A stretch of 48,221 nt of DNA from NCBI RefSeq assembly GCF_004551525.1, contig NZ_SATR01000035.1:256-48476 (forward strand), written 5' to 3'. This DNA is from Vibrio ouci (GTDB taxonomy: Bacteria; Pseudomonadota; Gammaproteobacteria; Enterobacterales; Vibrionaceae). The notes beneath the pieces were generated by a model, which made no database searches, was not told where the DNA came from, and saw only the letters and a program-made list of their open reading frames with translations. Both the position numbers and the translations under genes were made by a program. Positions 15,909 to 24,524 of this stretch are shown one piece after another (the first letter of the stretch is position 1; each line of letters opens with the position of its first letter).

Positions 15909-16898
15909 CTATTGTGGCGAGTGGGTAAGACTTTGTATGATTTTGTCACGTTGGTCTTGAGAGACATTCATGACGTCGTTGTATGTTCGAGTCATGACTC
16001 GAATATCATTTTCGAGCAGCTGAGTCAGCTTGTCCGCCGCAGTTTGATTTTCACCTCTGAGCAGCAATTCGATAATCTCTAGTCTGCGTTGGCAAGACTT
16101 CACCACTGATGATTGAATATGCATTGAAATAAGGTCTGTCGCTTTACGCAGTCGGTTATGTTGCTGCATGGTGCTGAGCAAAAATCGATTGCCGGAACAA
16201 GATGCAAGTAACTCATGAAAATTGGCACTCAGCGTAAATAGCTTGCTCGCTGAGACTGCATCTGGCGTATCAATGGCCAGAGTATGCTGATTTTGGCATA
16301 GGACAAACTGCTCGGTATCGAGCTTCCACGTGGGTTCAAGTAAGCCTGCTGGCTCGAAAATCAGTCGGCAACGATAGCTTTCTGCGTGTCGTTCAAGCGT
16401 ATTTAAGACGCCGTCAACGTGCCATTTATAGCCAGGGCCACGGCGAAATATACCGTCCGTTTCTAATAGTCGAAGCACATTATGAATTTCTCCGCGGCTG
16501 GCATTGTAGCGCTGTTGCAGTTCGTTCTCAGAGAATGTGGTGTCAATCTGACCAAAAAAGAGATCGATCAAAATATGCAGGTAGAGCTGCTCTTGTCGAC
16601 ATTGCTCATCACCCTCAGGAACGTCGATATCAATCTCTTGTGCATGAGTCTGCAAAACAAAACCTTTATAAGGAATCGCCTTGGTGATCCCGAGCGCAGA
16701 CATATGTTTGAGCACTGCACGCATCGGTGTTCTTGAAACTTCAAAGTGTTGCGCCAGAGAAGATTCATTGAGGCTATCACCCGCTTGTGCGTTTTGCTCT
16801 TTCAGTCTTGATACGACTTTCACTAACAGACCTTGTTGAAGCCGAGTGATTGCTATCTTTTCCATGAATTGATCGCGATTGGTTGTTGTTAACGCCAT
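15909..16898 (-). CDS. iutR: GntR/FadR-type regulator of aerobactin uptake, IutR-like
   Basis: About 329 residues. There appear to be two winged-helix parts: a GntR domain at ~25-75 (LAQHFEVSRTPMRAVLKHMSALG) and a second at ~125-150 (ELQQRYNASRGEIHNVLRLLE). A helical FCD-like ligand domain follows (from ~170, with HELLASCSGNRFL and IIELLLRGE). In V. vulnificus a GntR-type repressor, IutR, sits beside iutA and controls iutA and vatCDB; synteny here is the same. ATG 16898 was chosen over GTG 16907; a further ATG at 16865 also precedes the domain. No start has a strong ribosome-binding site. Confidence 0.82.
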   Translation of the reverse strand: MALTTTNRDQFMEKIAITRLQQGLLVKVVSRLKEQNAQAGDSLNESSLAQHFEVSRTPMRAVLKHMSALGITKAIPYKGFVLQTHAQEIDIDVPEGDEQCRQEQLYLHILIDLFFGQIDTTFSENELQQRYNASRGEIHNVLRLLETDGIFRRGPGYKWHVDGVLNTLERHAESYRCRLIFEPAGLLEPTWKLDTEQFVLCQNQHTLAIDTPDAVSASKLFTLSANFHELLASCSGNRFLLSTMQQHNRLRKATDLISMHIQSSVVKSCQRRLEIIELLLRGENQTAADKLTQLLENDIRVMTRTYNDVMNVSQDQRDKIIQSLTHSPQ

Positions 16899-16996
16899 GG
16901 TAAACACAAATGGGTAGAAATGTCACTTATTGTATTTTGGTAACGAAAATACCGTGAGTGGTGAGTATGAGAGCATCGCAAGGTTTGAAACCAATA

Positions 16997-17018
16997 AGCC
17001 CTCGCAATTTGGAGGGCT
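16997..17018 (-). terminator. Weak terminator after vatB
   Basis: AGCCCTC pairs with GAGGGCT across an 8-base loop, 7 bp past the vatB stop. The minus-strand T-run is poor (TATTGGTTT), so termination may be partial and could let the operon read into iutR. Confidence 0.55.
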
Positions 17019-17024
17019 CTTGAG

Positions 17025-19022
17025 TTAGCGTCTCATTAGATACAAGAAGTATCCACCGCCAATCAAAGACGCTAGCAGGCCTGCCGGGAACTGCCATGGG
17101 AACCAAAGGGTTCGGCCTATCCAATCTGCGATAACCATGATAATCGCGCCCAGTACTGCGGCAGTGAGCATTTGCGGTACTGCGCGATACTGACGCAGAG
17201 ATCGTGCCATATGAGGGGCCAGCAAGCCAATAAAACTGAGTGGACCAATAACGATGGTACATAAAGTGGTTAATGCTGCGACCAAAAGCAGCAGTACTAA
17301 TCTTACCACCGTCGAGTCCATCCCTAGACTGTTGGCTGTGACTTCTCCGATTCCAATCAGTTCAACCCAGCGATTGAGTGATAAAGCGATGGCTCCGGTG
17401 AGCGTGACGCCAACCGCTAGAATGAGAATATCTTGGCCAGCTACTAGGTAGGTTGAACCTGATAACCAGGTGAGCAAGGTTGTGGCATTGTCATGTCCAG
17501 AGCTCATCGCAATACGCAGCAGGGCATCAAGACCTGCACTAAGTGCAATACCTGTTAATAAGGTTTGGGCTGGAGCAAAGTTATGCTTTCTCCCTATCAA
17601 CCAAACAAGAGCCGTAACGGATAGCGCGCCTACAGTTCCGATAAGCATTTGCTGTTCTCGGCCGACGGTAATACCCAAAACTGTCCCTAACGCCAGCGCT
17701 AAAGCGGCACCAGAACTGATCCCTAGCACTTCAGGGCTTGCCATTGGGTTGTTAGAAATACGCTGAATCAATGTACCGGCAAACGCAAGACCGACGCCTG
17801 CCAATAGTGCGACTAACACTCGTGGCGCGCGCAAATCAAAAACTGAGCGATTAACGTTTAGCTCCCAACCTAGAGGTGTTTTACCAACGGTCAGTGCAAA
17901 TAAGGTGACTAGGATAAGCACCACAACCATTGCGGTGACAAGCTTGACGGTATCAACATGACGGTAATGCTCTACATGTTCGGAGCGTGCTTTTAGATCG
18001 GCTTGAAGCTTAGTTCGCTGCAGTAACCAAAGCAAAAATGGTGCGCCGATCAATGCCGTCATCGCCCCTGTGGGTAGTAGCTCTCCGCCAACGCCAGAGA
18101 ATGGTTGGATCAGCAGGTCAACGGTCAAAAGGATAAGGCTACCAATCAATCCACTGAGAAGGATTTGCTTTACTAAGGTTCGGGCGCCTAGCATTCTGGC
18201 GATAGCCGGAGCAACAATGCCGACAAATCCGATCAGCCCAACTTCGCTGACGACGGCCGCTGTAATGAAGATAGCGAGAGATAAACACAGTAACTTGATT
18301 TGTTTAATGTTTACGCCTAATGAGGTCGCAACATTGTCACCAAATTGGAGTGCAGATAACGGGCGTTGTAAGAACAGTAATAATAGGGTTGGTAAAGTGA
18401 CTAATGGGATGAGCATCTGCGTACTCAACCAGTCATTCTGGTTCAACACGCCAGCTCCCCAAACAAATATGCTGGTTAGTTGTTGTTCATGTAGCATCAA
18501 TAGCATGGTATTCAATGAGCCTAAGAACAGGCTGACGATCATGCCGGATAACACCATATGAAGGGGAGAGAAGCCTCTACTTGAACTTAACGCAAACACC
18601 AATCCCGTAGCTAAACACCCGCCAATGAACGCAGGAATAAAATTAGGTATAGCCATGTTGGCAGGGATAAGAAGGATCCCCAGTACCATTCCAAGTTCCG
18701 CACCAGCAGCGACGCCGAGGGTAGTTGGTGAAGCGATGGGGTTGCGCAGTACAAACTGCATCACACAGCCCGCAACAGCGAGAGCGAATCCACAAATAAT
18801 GGCGACAGATAACCTAGGAAGATAGGTTAAGTGGGTAATAAGGTGTTGATAGTTAGCAGGGTCATAGTGAAACAAGGTATCCCATATCAGCGGAATACCT
18901 TGTGTATAAGGCGCGGTGATCTCCAGTAAGCCGACAATACTAACAAGCGCGGCTGCGAATAGGGCAGCCGCTGTGAAGTTGATACGTTGCTGTGGAGGGT
19001 TATGTATTTTTAAGGTGTTCAT
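17025..19022 (-). CDS. vatB: Ferric-hydroxamate/aerobactin ABC permease, FhuB-like
   Basis: 665 residues, close in length to E. coli FhuB. It is a fused double permease, with two homologous halves of ~330 residues and about 20 membrane helices. Each half has the BtuC/FhuB cytoplasmic loop motif contacting the ATPase: GIVAPAIARMLG in the first, GLLAPHMARSLR in the second. It carries siderophore-bound iron across the inner membrane. The start overlaps the vatD stop (ATGA). As third gene of vatC-vatD-vatB it matches the V. vulnificus aerobactin operon order. Confidence 0.9.
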   Translation of the reverse strand: MNTLKIHNPPQQRINFTAAALFAAALVSIVGLLEITAPYTQGIPLIWDTLFHYDPANYQHLITHLTYLPRLSVAIICGFALAVAGCVMQFVLRNPIASPTTLGVAAGAELGMVLGILLIPANMAIPNFIPAFIGGCLATGLVFALSSSRGFSPLHMVLSGMIVSLFLGSLNTMLLMLHEQQLTSIFVWGAGVLNQNDWLSTQMLIPLVTLPTLLLLFLQRPLSALQFGDNVATSLGVNIKQIKLLCLSLAIFITAAVVSEVGLIGFVGIVAPAIARMLGARTLVKQILLSGLIGSLILLTVDLLIQPFSGVGGELLPTGAMTALIGAPFLLWLLQRTKLQADLKARSEHVEHYRHVDTVKLVTAMVVVLILVTLFALTVGKTPLGWELNVNRSVFDLRAPRVLVALLAGVGLAFAGTLIQRISNNPMASPEVLGISSGAALALALGTVLGITVGREQQMLIGTVGALSVTALVWLIGRKHNFAPAQTLLTGIALSAGLDALLRIAMSSGHDNATTLLTWLSGSTYLVAGQDILILAVGVTLTGAIALSLNRWVELIGIGEVTANSLGMDSTVVRLVLLLLVAALTTLCTIVIGPLSFIGLLAPHMARSLRQYRAVPQMLTAAVLGAIIMVIADWIGRTLWFPWQFPAGLLASLIGGGYFLYLMRR

Positions 19023-19915
19023 TGATTTGTAATCAGCTGCTCAGTGATATGATCACTAAAACGTTGTGCTGCAATTAAGCCGCCAAATGTCCAGATTGCT
19101 GGTAGTTCATAGACTGAGTCAGTACGAGTGAATTCCATCGCTTGCCATAGTGGTGACTTCGTTAGCTTGTTACGCTCTCGATTAGTGAGCGGCCCAAAGA
19201 TCATCACATTGGCCTTTTGGTGTTCAGCTAGTTTCTCTGTCCCAGCGGTGGTAAAACCCCATAGGTTAGTCTCTTCATGCCAATCGTTACGCAGACCCAT
19301 GGCATCGATAGTTGCTTGAGCCAGCGAGCCTTCACTGTGGACACGTAGGGTTTTGTCGTTAATAAAACGGGCGAATAGCAGCGCTTTATCCGACTTACCT
19401 GATTGGCGCACTTTCTCTGCGTTGATGGCGAAAACTTCATCCGTTTGAGCCATGACTTTCTCTGCTTGTTGCTCTTTGTCGAACAACTTACCTAATGATG
19501 TCGTGATCGATTTTGCTGCGTTCAATGGCTGCTTTTTCTCACTATAAACACTGAACACTAGAACTGGTGCAATACGTTGTAGTTGTTCGTAGGCTGGTGC
19601 CATATGTTTACTGATTAAGATGACGTCTGGCTTAAGCTCCATCAGCAGTTCAAGGTTAGGCTCTCGGCGTTCGCCCAAATCAATTTCAGAACCACTCAGA
19701 GCTGGCTCAACGACCCATTGTTGATAGCCTTTTGTATCGGCAATACCTGTAAGCTCGACACCTAGACTTAGAACGGTTTCCGTTAGCGCCCAATCGAGAG
19801 CGACGACTTTCTTAGGCGTTGATTCAAAAGTGGTGACCCCCATCTCGTGGGTGATGTCCAACGCATAAACATTGAATGTTAGTAGTGCTGACAACATAAG
19901 TACGAATCTTTTCAC
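19019..19915 (-). CDS. vatD: Periplasmic ferric-siderophore binding protein, FhuD-like
   Basis: 298 residues, about the length of FhuD. A signal peptide (MKRFVLMLSALLTFNVYA) precedes the class III binding-protein fold: VVALDWALTETVLSLGVELTGIA, then NLELLMELKPDVILIS, and a C-terminal lobe with VYELPAIWTFGG. It passes ferric aerobactin, or another hydroxamate, from the receptor to VatB. It lies between vatC (16 bp) and vatB (overlap). Ligand assignment is from synteny. Confidence 0.88.
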   Translation of the reverse strand: MKRFVLMLSALLTFNVYALDITHEMGVTTFESTPKKVVALDWALTETVLSLGVELTGIADTKGYQQWVVEPALSGSEIDLGERREPNLELLMELKPDVILISKHMAPAYEQLQRIAPVLVFSVYSEKKQPLNAAKSITTSLGKLFDKEQQAEKVMAQTDEVFAINAEKVRQSGKSDKALLFARFINDKTLRVHSEGSLAQATIDAMGLRNDWHEETNLWGFTTAGTEKLAEHQKANVMIFGPLTNRERNKLTKSPLWQAMEFTRTDSVYELPAIWTFGGLIAAQRFSDHITEQLITNQ

Positions 19916-19931
19916 AACGAATTCCTTGTAG

Positions 19932-20699
19932 TTAGGGGATGTAGCTAATGGGTTGACCGGTTTGAGGGTGTTGGAATAGAGCTAACTCCATTCCGTAGAT
20001 TTTCATTAGAGTGTCCGGTGTCATCAGTTCAGCAGGAGAACCACTTGCGATGACTTGTCCTGAATGAAGCGCAATCAACTCATCGCTGAACTTAGCGGCC
20101 ATGTTGACATCATGAAGCACCATAATGACGCTTAGGCCCATGGATTGGTTGAGCTCTCGGATCAGCGCCAGTAATTCATGTTGGTGAGCTACATCGAGCG
20201 CTGAGGTGGGTTCATCAAGTAAGATACACTCACTTTGCTGGGCGAGTAGCATCGCGACCCAAGCTCTTTGTCGCTCACCACCAGAGAGAGTGGCGACAAA
20301 TCGTTGTGAAAAGTTGCTCAACCCCACTTTGTCTATCGCTTCATCGACAATCGCGTAATCTTCTTTGCTGTAGCGACCAAATGCACCTTTCCATGGGTAG
20401 CGGCCAAAGCAGACCAATTCACGGACCGTCACACCATCTGTCACGGGAGGGTGTTGTGGCAAGTAAGCCACTCGGTGAGCGAACTCTAGGTTGGTATAAG
20501 AAGAAACCAATTGATCGTTGAACAGCACCTTACCCTGAGAAGGAACGTTCTGACGGCTTAACAATTTGATTAAGGTTGATTTACCACAGCCATTGTGACC
20601 GAGTAGTGTTGTCACCTTGCCGTGCGAAAAATTTAAACTGGTAGGAGAAAGGATATTTTTACCGTCGATTTCGAACGACGCATCGACAAGTTGGAACAT
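19932..20699 (-). CDS. vatC: Ferric-siderophore ABC ATPase, FhuC-like
   Basis: 255 residues of the FhuC/FepC class: Walker A GHNGCGKST, signature LSGGERQR, Walker B ILLDEPTSALD, switch histidine in MVLHDVN. It powers VatB. It is first in the vatCDB operon, with a near-perfect palindromic Fur box about 60 bp upstream, so it is likely iron-repressed. The ligand follows from the neighbouring iutA/iutR. Confidence 0.9.
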   Translation of the reverse strand: MFQLVDASFEIDGKNILSPTSLNFSHGKVTTLLGHNGCGKSTLIKLLSRQNVPSQGKVLFNDQLVSSYTNLEFAHRVAYLPQHPPVTDGVTVRELVCFGRYPWKGAFGRYSKEDYAIVDEAIDKVGLSNFSQRFVATLSGGERQRAWVAMLLAQQSECILLDEPTSALDVAHQHELLALIRELNQSMGLSVIMVLHDVNMAAKFSDELIALHSGQVIASGSPAELMTPDTLMKIYGMELALFQHPQTGQPISYIP

Positions 20700-20760
20700 G
20701 GTTTCACTTCAAAGTCGTGGATTGATAAATAAGCAGCGATGCTAGCACATTAAAATACAA

Positions 20761-20780
20761 ATGATAATACGTATCATAAT
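20761..20780. promoter_or_regulatory. Fur box upstream of vatCDB
   Basis: ATGATAATACGTATCATAAT, a palindrome centred on ACGT that fits the Fur consensus, 62 bp before the vatC start and just after the reductase gene. It suggests the vat operon has its own iron-controlled promoter. Confidence 0.82.
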
Positions 20781-20803
20781 TGGTTGTGTGTTTGTGCTGT
20801 TGA

Positions 20804-21535
20804 TTAACGCTTATTATTTGGATGACGAGGGCAGTCATCACACAGTTTACGACCTTGGCATTTGTAGACTAAACAGCAACTGGTTCTGATAAGCGTTAGC
20901 TGTTTGCTTGAGTCATCATAAGTGAGCCTATCCATAAACTTTTCTGATAAATCACAAGCCCGAAGCCATAAACGTGCTTGCTCAAGTAAGTAGTGCTCTG
21001 GGAGTTCTGGCGCGTATTGGCTCAACTTGACTAAGCAACCGAGTATGCCGTCAGCAAAAAGATGGCGAGTAAAACCTGGGCGGATTCGCGTCCATTGACT
21101 CATTTCGGATCTGAAATAGTCAAACAGCAAGTTGAGTTCATGGCCCGCTTTAGTGATGAGCTCTTGTTCGCTGCCTTGTTGATAGGTTGCTGATTTGAAT
21201 TGATAACCACTAACAAACCCAGACTGTATGGATTGAGCCATGGTAGAGATATTAGGAAGCCCACGGCATGCATAGATGGCAATGAAAGCGACGTAAATAG
21301 GCTGCCAGCAGAGTAAGGTCCAAGTTCTGGTTAGCCAGTAAGGGGCGCCTGCTTCAGGGTGAAGTAATTTTAGCTGTTCATAGAGGGATTGTATCTGTGC
21401 AGCGCTAGAGTAATCGATACGTACAATAGGGTGTTCAGAGCTTTCATTTGGCTGATGATTGATAGAGCCGATTAAATAAGGGGTAACTTGCTTTGAATGT
21501 TCGAACAAATGTTCAAAGAATGATTGGCCGCTCAT
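20804..21535 (-). CDS. FhuF-like siderophore ferric-iron reductase
   Basis: 243 residues. The C-terminus carries the cysteine pattern of FhuF-type [2Fe-2S] reductases: RTSCCLVYKCQGRKLCDDCP, that is CC-x4-C-x5-C-x2-C. The rest fits the siderophore ferric iron reductase family common in Vibrio and Aeromonas, including a tryptophan-rich WLTRTWTLLCWQPIYVAF stretch. In the cytoplasm it would reduce hydroxamate-bound Fe(III) and release iron, completing the aerobactin route. It lies upstream of vatC on the same strand. An imperfect AT-rich Fur-like sequence precedes it, too weak to call. Confidence 0.8.
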   Translation of the reverse strand: MSGQSFFEHLFEHSKQVTPYLIGSINHQPNESSEHPIVRIDYSSAAQIQSLYEQLKLLHPEAGAPYWLTRTWTLLCWQPIYVAFIAIYACRGLPNISTMAQSIQSGFVSGYQFKSATYQQGSEQELITKAGHELNLLFDYFRSEMSQWTRIRPGFTRHLFADGILGCLVKLSQYAPELPEHYLLEQARLWLRACDLSEKFMDRLTYDDSSKQLTLIRTSCCLVYKCQGRKLCDDCPRHPNNKR

Positions 21536-21628
21536 CTTGGTATGCTTCTATGGTAAAAATCGCACACAAGAGTAATCTGATCTTGATTTTGTTGCAATTG
21601 ATTCTTATTTCTGTTCTGTCTTTGGCGA

Positions 21629-21656
21629 TAAAAAAAGCGGCTTATTCAAAGCCGCT
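21629..21656 (-). terminator. Terminator after the DUF368 gene
   Basis: On the minus strand AGCGGCTT and AAGCCGCT pair across five bases, followed by a run of seven T. It ends popT transcription 20 bp past its stop. Confidence 0.88.
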
Positions 21657-21676
21657 CGTAATGATATACGCCATCT

Positions 21677-22597
21677 TTACAGATCGCGATTCTCTGCAAA
21701 CTTCTCTAACCCAAGCACTAACGCGATCGCACAGAGCATCATCACAACAGCTAAACCAAGTTGAGCAGGCTGAGCGCTGATCACTTCAAAGTCAGCGGGC
21801 ATTAGGTTGTGTTGGATTAATGGAACTTGCTCTCCGTGTGAGTTAGTTCTCCAACTGATGGTCTCTTTCCACGGCCAAATCTTAGGTAGCGTACCAATCA
21901 TCAAACCAGTGAGGAATACCAGAGTTAGGTCTCTAAAACGTTTAAGCAACCAAGACAGAACGTGCGAGAAAGTCAGCAGACCGATAACACAGCCAGACAA
22001 AAACAGCGCAAGAATTCCCATATCAAATGACTTTACTGCGCCAAGTACCGGCGTATACATACCAATCAGCAATAGGATAAAGCTGCCTGAAATGCCAGGC
22101 AAGATCATGGCACAAATGGCAATACCACCTGCGAGTAGCACATTAATGCTGGTGGGCTCTAATTGCAGTGGGTTAAGGACGGTGATGCTGTAGGCAAAGC
22201 CGATGCCTAACAGTAGGAAGACAAGACGACTTAGGCTTCTTTGTTCGATTTGCTTCAGCATGTGGAAGACCGAAACCAAAATTAAGCCGAAGAAGAATGA
22301 CCACAATGGAATCGGGTGAGTCACCAAGAGCCACGAAATCAGCTTAGCAAGAGTCGCAATACTGGTAAGCACCCCACCAAATAATGCGATAAGGAAGAAA
22401 CCGTTGATATGTTGGAATGCTGCGTTAAAGCCATCACGTTTCCAGATACCTAGAACTGACGGGTTAATGCGTCGAATGCTTTCAAGCAGGGTGTCGTAAA
22501 TACCAGTAATGAATGCGATGGTACCGCCTGACACGCCGGGTACCACGTCAGCAGCACCCATCGCCATGCCTTTTAGAAATGTAGTTAGGTAGTTCAT
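21677..22597 (-). CDS. popT: DUF368/PopT-family undecaprenyl-phosphate flippase
   Basis: 306 residues, polytopic (about eight or more membrane helices), with the family signature GAADVVPGVSGGTIAFI at residues ~14-30 and a second glycine-proline motif ILPGISGSFILLLIGMY near 165-180. The two motifs suggest an inverted repeat. DUF368 proteins including V. cholerae PopT were shown to recycle C55-isoprenoid phosphate across the inner membrane for cell-wall synthesis. It is a single gene, divergent from qrr. The family call is firm; the symbol follows the Vibrio homologue. Confidence 0.85.
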   Translation of the reverse strand: MNYLTTFLKGMAMGAADVVPGVSGGTIAFITGIYDTLLESIRRINPSVLGIWKRDGFNAAFQHINGFFLIALFGGVLTSIATLAKLISWLLVTHPIPLWSFFFGLILVSVFHMLKQIEQRSLSRLVFLLLGIGFAYSITVLNPLQLEPTSINVLLAGGIAICAMILPGISGSFILLLIGMYTPVLGAVKSFDMGILALFLSGCVIGLLTFSHVLSWLLKRFRDLTLVFLTGLMIGTLPKIWPWKETISWRTNSHGEQVPLIQHNLMPADFEVISAQPAQLGLAVVMMLCAIALVLGLEKFAENRDL

Positions 22598-22719
22598 TCT
22601 TGTAGATGCGTAAAATTGAAGTGCGAGCAGTATATCGGCTCTAACGTAAAAAAAGTATGAAAATCATTCTTTGACAAATGTATCTATAAGAATCGAGTTT
22701 AATATGTTTTTGCGAATGT

Positions 22720-22753
22720 TTGCAAAATGCAATTTTCAAATTGCATTTTGGGA
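22720..22753 (+). promoter_or_regulatory. Two LuxO binding sites upstream of qrr
   Basis: TTGCAAAATGCAA (22720-22732) is an exact TTGCA-N3-TGCAA LuxO site. A second, degenerate one (TTGCA-TTT-TGGGA) lies at 22741-22753. Together they form a perfect 13-bp inverted repeat, CAAAATGCAATTT/AAATTGCATTTTG, at 22723-22750. They sit ~55-85 bp upstream of the -24 element, a normal enhancer distance for phospho-LuxO. Confidence 0.85.
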
Positions 22754-22806
22754 GGTTGAAATAGCAAAAAAGTGCGTATGAGCACAAAAAAATCGTGGTT
22801 TTAAAG

Positions 22807-22824
22807 TTGGCACACTACCTGCAT
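22807..22824 (+). promoter_or_regulatory. Sigma-54 promoter of qrr
   Basis: TTGGCACACTACCTGCAT has the GG (22809-22810) and GC (22821-22822) dinucleotides exactly 10 bp apart, the -24/-12 signature. The predicted start, 12 bases past the GC, falls on the first base of the Qrr RNA. Confidence 0.93.
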
Positions 22825-22833
22825 TAGTAAGAG

Positions 22834-22941
22834 TGACCCTTCTTAAGCCGAGGGTCACCTAGCCAACTGACGTTGTTAGTGAATACAATTTGTTCACACA
22901 ATATATAAGCCAATCGCACCATTGCGGTTGGCTATTTTTTT
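22834..22941 (+). ncRNA. qrr: Qrr quorum-regulatory small RNA
   Basis: About 108 nt, in the usual Qrr range. Stem 1 is TGACCCT...AGGGTCA. Next comes the nearly invariant target-pairing core CCTAGCCAACTGACGTTG then TTAGTGAA, which base-pairs with luxR/hapR-type and other mRNAs with Hfq. The end is an 11-bp hairpin (AGCCAATCGCA/TGCGGTTGGCT) and T7. Phospho-LuxO and sigma-54 drive it at low cell density. Which Qrr (1-5) it is cannot be told; luxO is not adjacent, so it is not the luxO-linked copy. Confidence 0.95.
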
Positions 22942-23241
22942 GCGTGTTGGCTAAACAAAATTTCTCTTCTCTGACCTCTATTTACGGGCATTTATTCGGA
23001 ATATCGACAGGATTTTGCCCTTGAGGCTCGACAAATAGGGTCAAGATTATTAATAATGTCCGCTTTCTTTTCTAAACCCTAGCTTAAATTTATAGGGTTA
23101 ACTGTTGAAACGAGCATCTTGAGGCTGTTTGTATAAGGACTAATTTCAATAGAAAAAATGAATCTATGAGCATTGCTCATCAGAGCCTGTAGGGCTTTGT
23201 ACTCGTTAAGGAAGATGAGTTAATAACTAATAAGAGGTTAT
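22942..23241. other. 300-bp leader region between qrr and gltS
   Basis: No coding frame with a plausible start. It should hold the gltS promoter and leader. I see no clear riboswitch or attenuator. Confidence 0.4.
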
Positions 23242-24468
23242 ATGAATCAGATAATTTCAGTCGGACCGCTAGAATCTTTCTTGATCGCAATCAGTGTTCT
23301 TTTTTTAGGACATTTTGTGAATGCAAAGCTTCCCATCCTTAAAAAGTTCAATATCCCTGAACCTATCGTTGGTGGTCTTATTGTCGCGCTCATCATAACG
23401 TTAATGCATTTTAATGGTATCGACTTAGAGTTTTCTTTACCGCTTCAAAAAATCTTTATGTTGATGTTCTTCAGTACTGTCGGACTCGCTGCGAACTATA
23501 CCCAGTTAATGAAAGGTGGTGCGAAGGTGTTTGTTTTCCTCGCTGTTGCATCTTTCTATATCATCATCCAAAACGGTGTCGGTGTCTCAATGGCAACAGC
23601 GCTGGGATTAGACCCTTTAATGGGATTGATCGCAGGCTCAATCACGCTATCTGGCGGCCATGGTACAGGTGCTGCTTGGTCACAGACGTTTTCAGAGACA
23701 TATGGGTTGTCCAATACGCTTGAGATCGCGATGGCTTCAGCGACGTTTGGTTTGATTATTGGCGGCATCATTGGCAGCCCTGTGGCGCAGAAGTTGATCA
23801 ACAAAAATGGTTTTGAGTCTGAATACGGCACAGGAACAAAAACTCACGAACGCTTCCCTGAATTGGTGACGTATAACGAGTATGAAGAAGATAAGGTAAC
23901 GGCTAAGAAAGTCGTCGAAGTTCTGTTTATTCTTCTGATCTGTGTTACCGGTGCGAAGTACTTAGAGCAGTGGGTTAGCAGTTTTAATATCAGCTGGTTG
24001 ATGATCCCTGACTTTGTTTACGCGCTATTTATCGGTGTGTTTATTACTAATGTGATTGAAGTGACTAAGGTCCATAAAGTGGACACAGAAACGGTCGATA
24101 TTCTCGGTACAGTTTCTTTGTCACTGTTCCTAGCGATGGCACTAATGAGCCTCAAGCTATGGAACATCTTTGACCTTGCGATTCCGTTCCTCATCATTCT
24201 GGCGGTACAGTCAGTGGTGCTTGGTGTGTTCGCTTACTTCGTGACATTCAAAGTGATGGGGTCAAACTACGATGCGGCGGTTATCTCTGGTGGGCATTGC
24301 GGATTTGGCTTAGGTGCGACACCAACGGCGGTTATGAACATGGGCTCTCTAGTGAATAGGTACGGTCCATCACCGCAGGCGTTTATGGTGGTGCCTATTG
24401 TTGGTGCTTTCTTCATCGACATCGTTAACCTGATTATCCTTCAAGGCTACATCTCCTTTATCGGATAA
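23242..24468 (+). CDS. gltS: Sodium/glutamate symporter GltS
   Basis: 408 residues, the usual GltS length, ten or so membrane helices in two repeated halves. Signature stretches: NIPEPIVGGLI near the start, SGGHGTGAAW (~135) and the matching SGGHCGFGLGATPTA (~350), the two re-entrant loops that bind Na+ and glutamate. It takes up glutamate in the inner membrane. AAGAGGTT precedes the ATG. It lies downstream of qrr with its own leader; no link to quorum sensing is shown. Confidence 0.93.
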   Translation: MNQIISVGPLESFLIAISVLFLGHFVNAKLPILKKFNIPEPIVGGLIVALIITLMHFNGIDLEFSLPLQKIFMLMFFSTVGLAANYTQLMKGGAKVFVFLAVASFYIIIQNGVGVSMATALGLDPLMGLIAGSITLSGGHGTGAAWSQTFSETYGLSNTLEIAMASATFGLIIGGIIGSPVAQKLINKNGFESEYGTGTKTHERFPELVTYNEYEEDKVTAKKVVEVLFILLICVTGAKYLEQWVSSFNISWLMIPDFVYALFIGVFITNVIEVTKVHKVDTETVDILGTVSLSLFLAMALMSLKLWNIFDLAIPFLIILAVQSVVLGVFAYFVTFKVMGSNYDAAVISGGHCGFGLGATPTAVMNMGSLVNRYGPSPQAFMVVPIVGAFFIDIVNLIILQGYISFIG

Positions 24469-24481
24469 CACGATACAACGA

Positions 24482-24514
24482 AAAAGCCCCGCTCATGTAG
24501 CGGGGCTTTTTTAT
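24482..24514. terminator. Bidirectional terminator between gltS and the PilZ gene
   Basis: AAAAGCCCCGC and GCGGGGCTTTT pair across TCATGTA, with A and T runs either side. It serves two convergent genes. Confidence 0.93.
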
Positions 24515-24524
24515 GTCTGGGAGA

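Noticed and set aside
17254..18825. Several plus-strand frames opposite vatB
   Set aside because: They are shadows of a membrane protein gene with strong codon bias.
21536..21628. Fur box before the FhuF-like gene
   Set aside because: AT-rich sequence with only a partial match; not strong enough to list.
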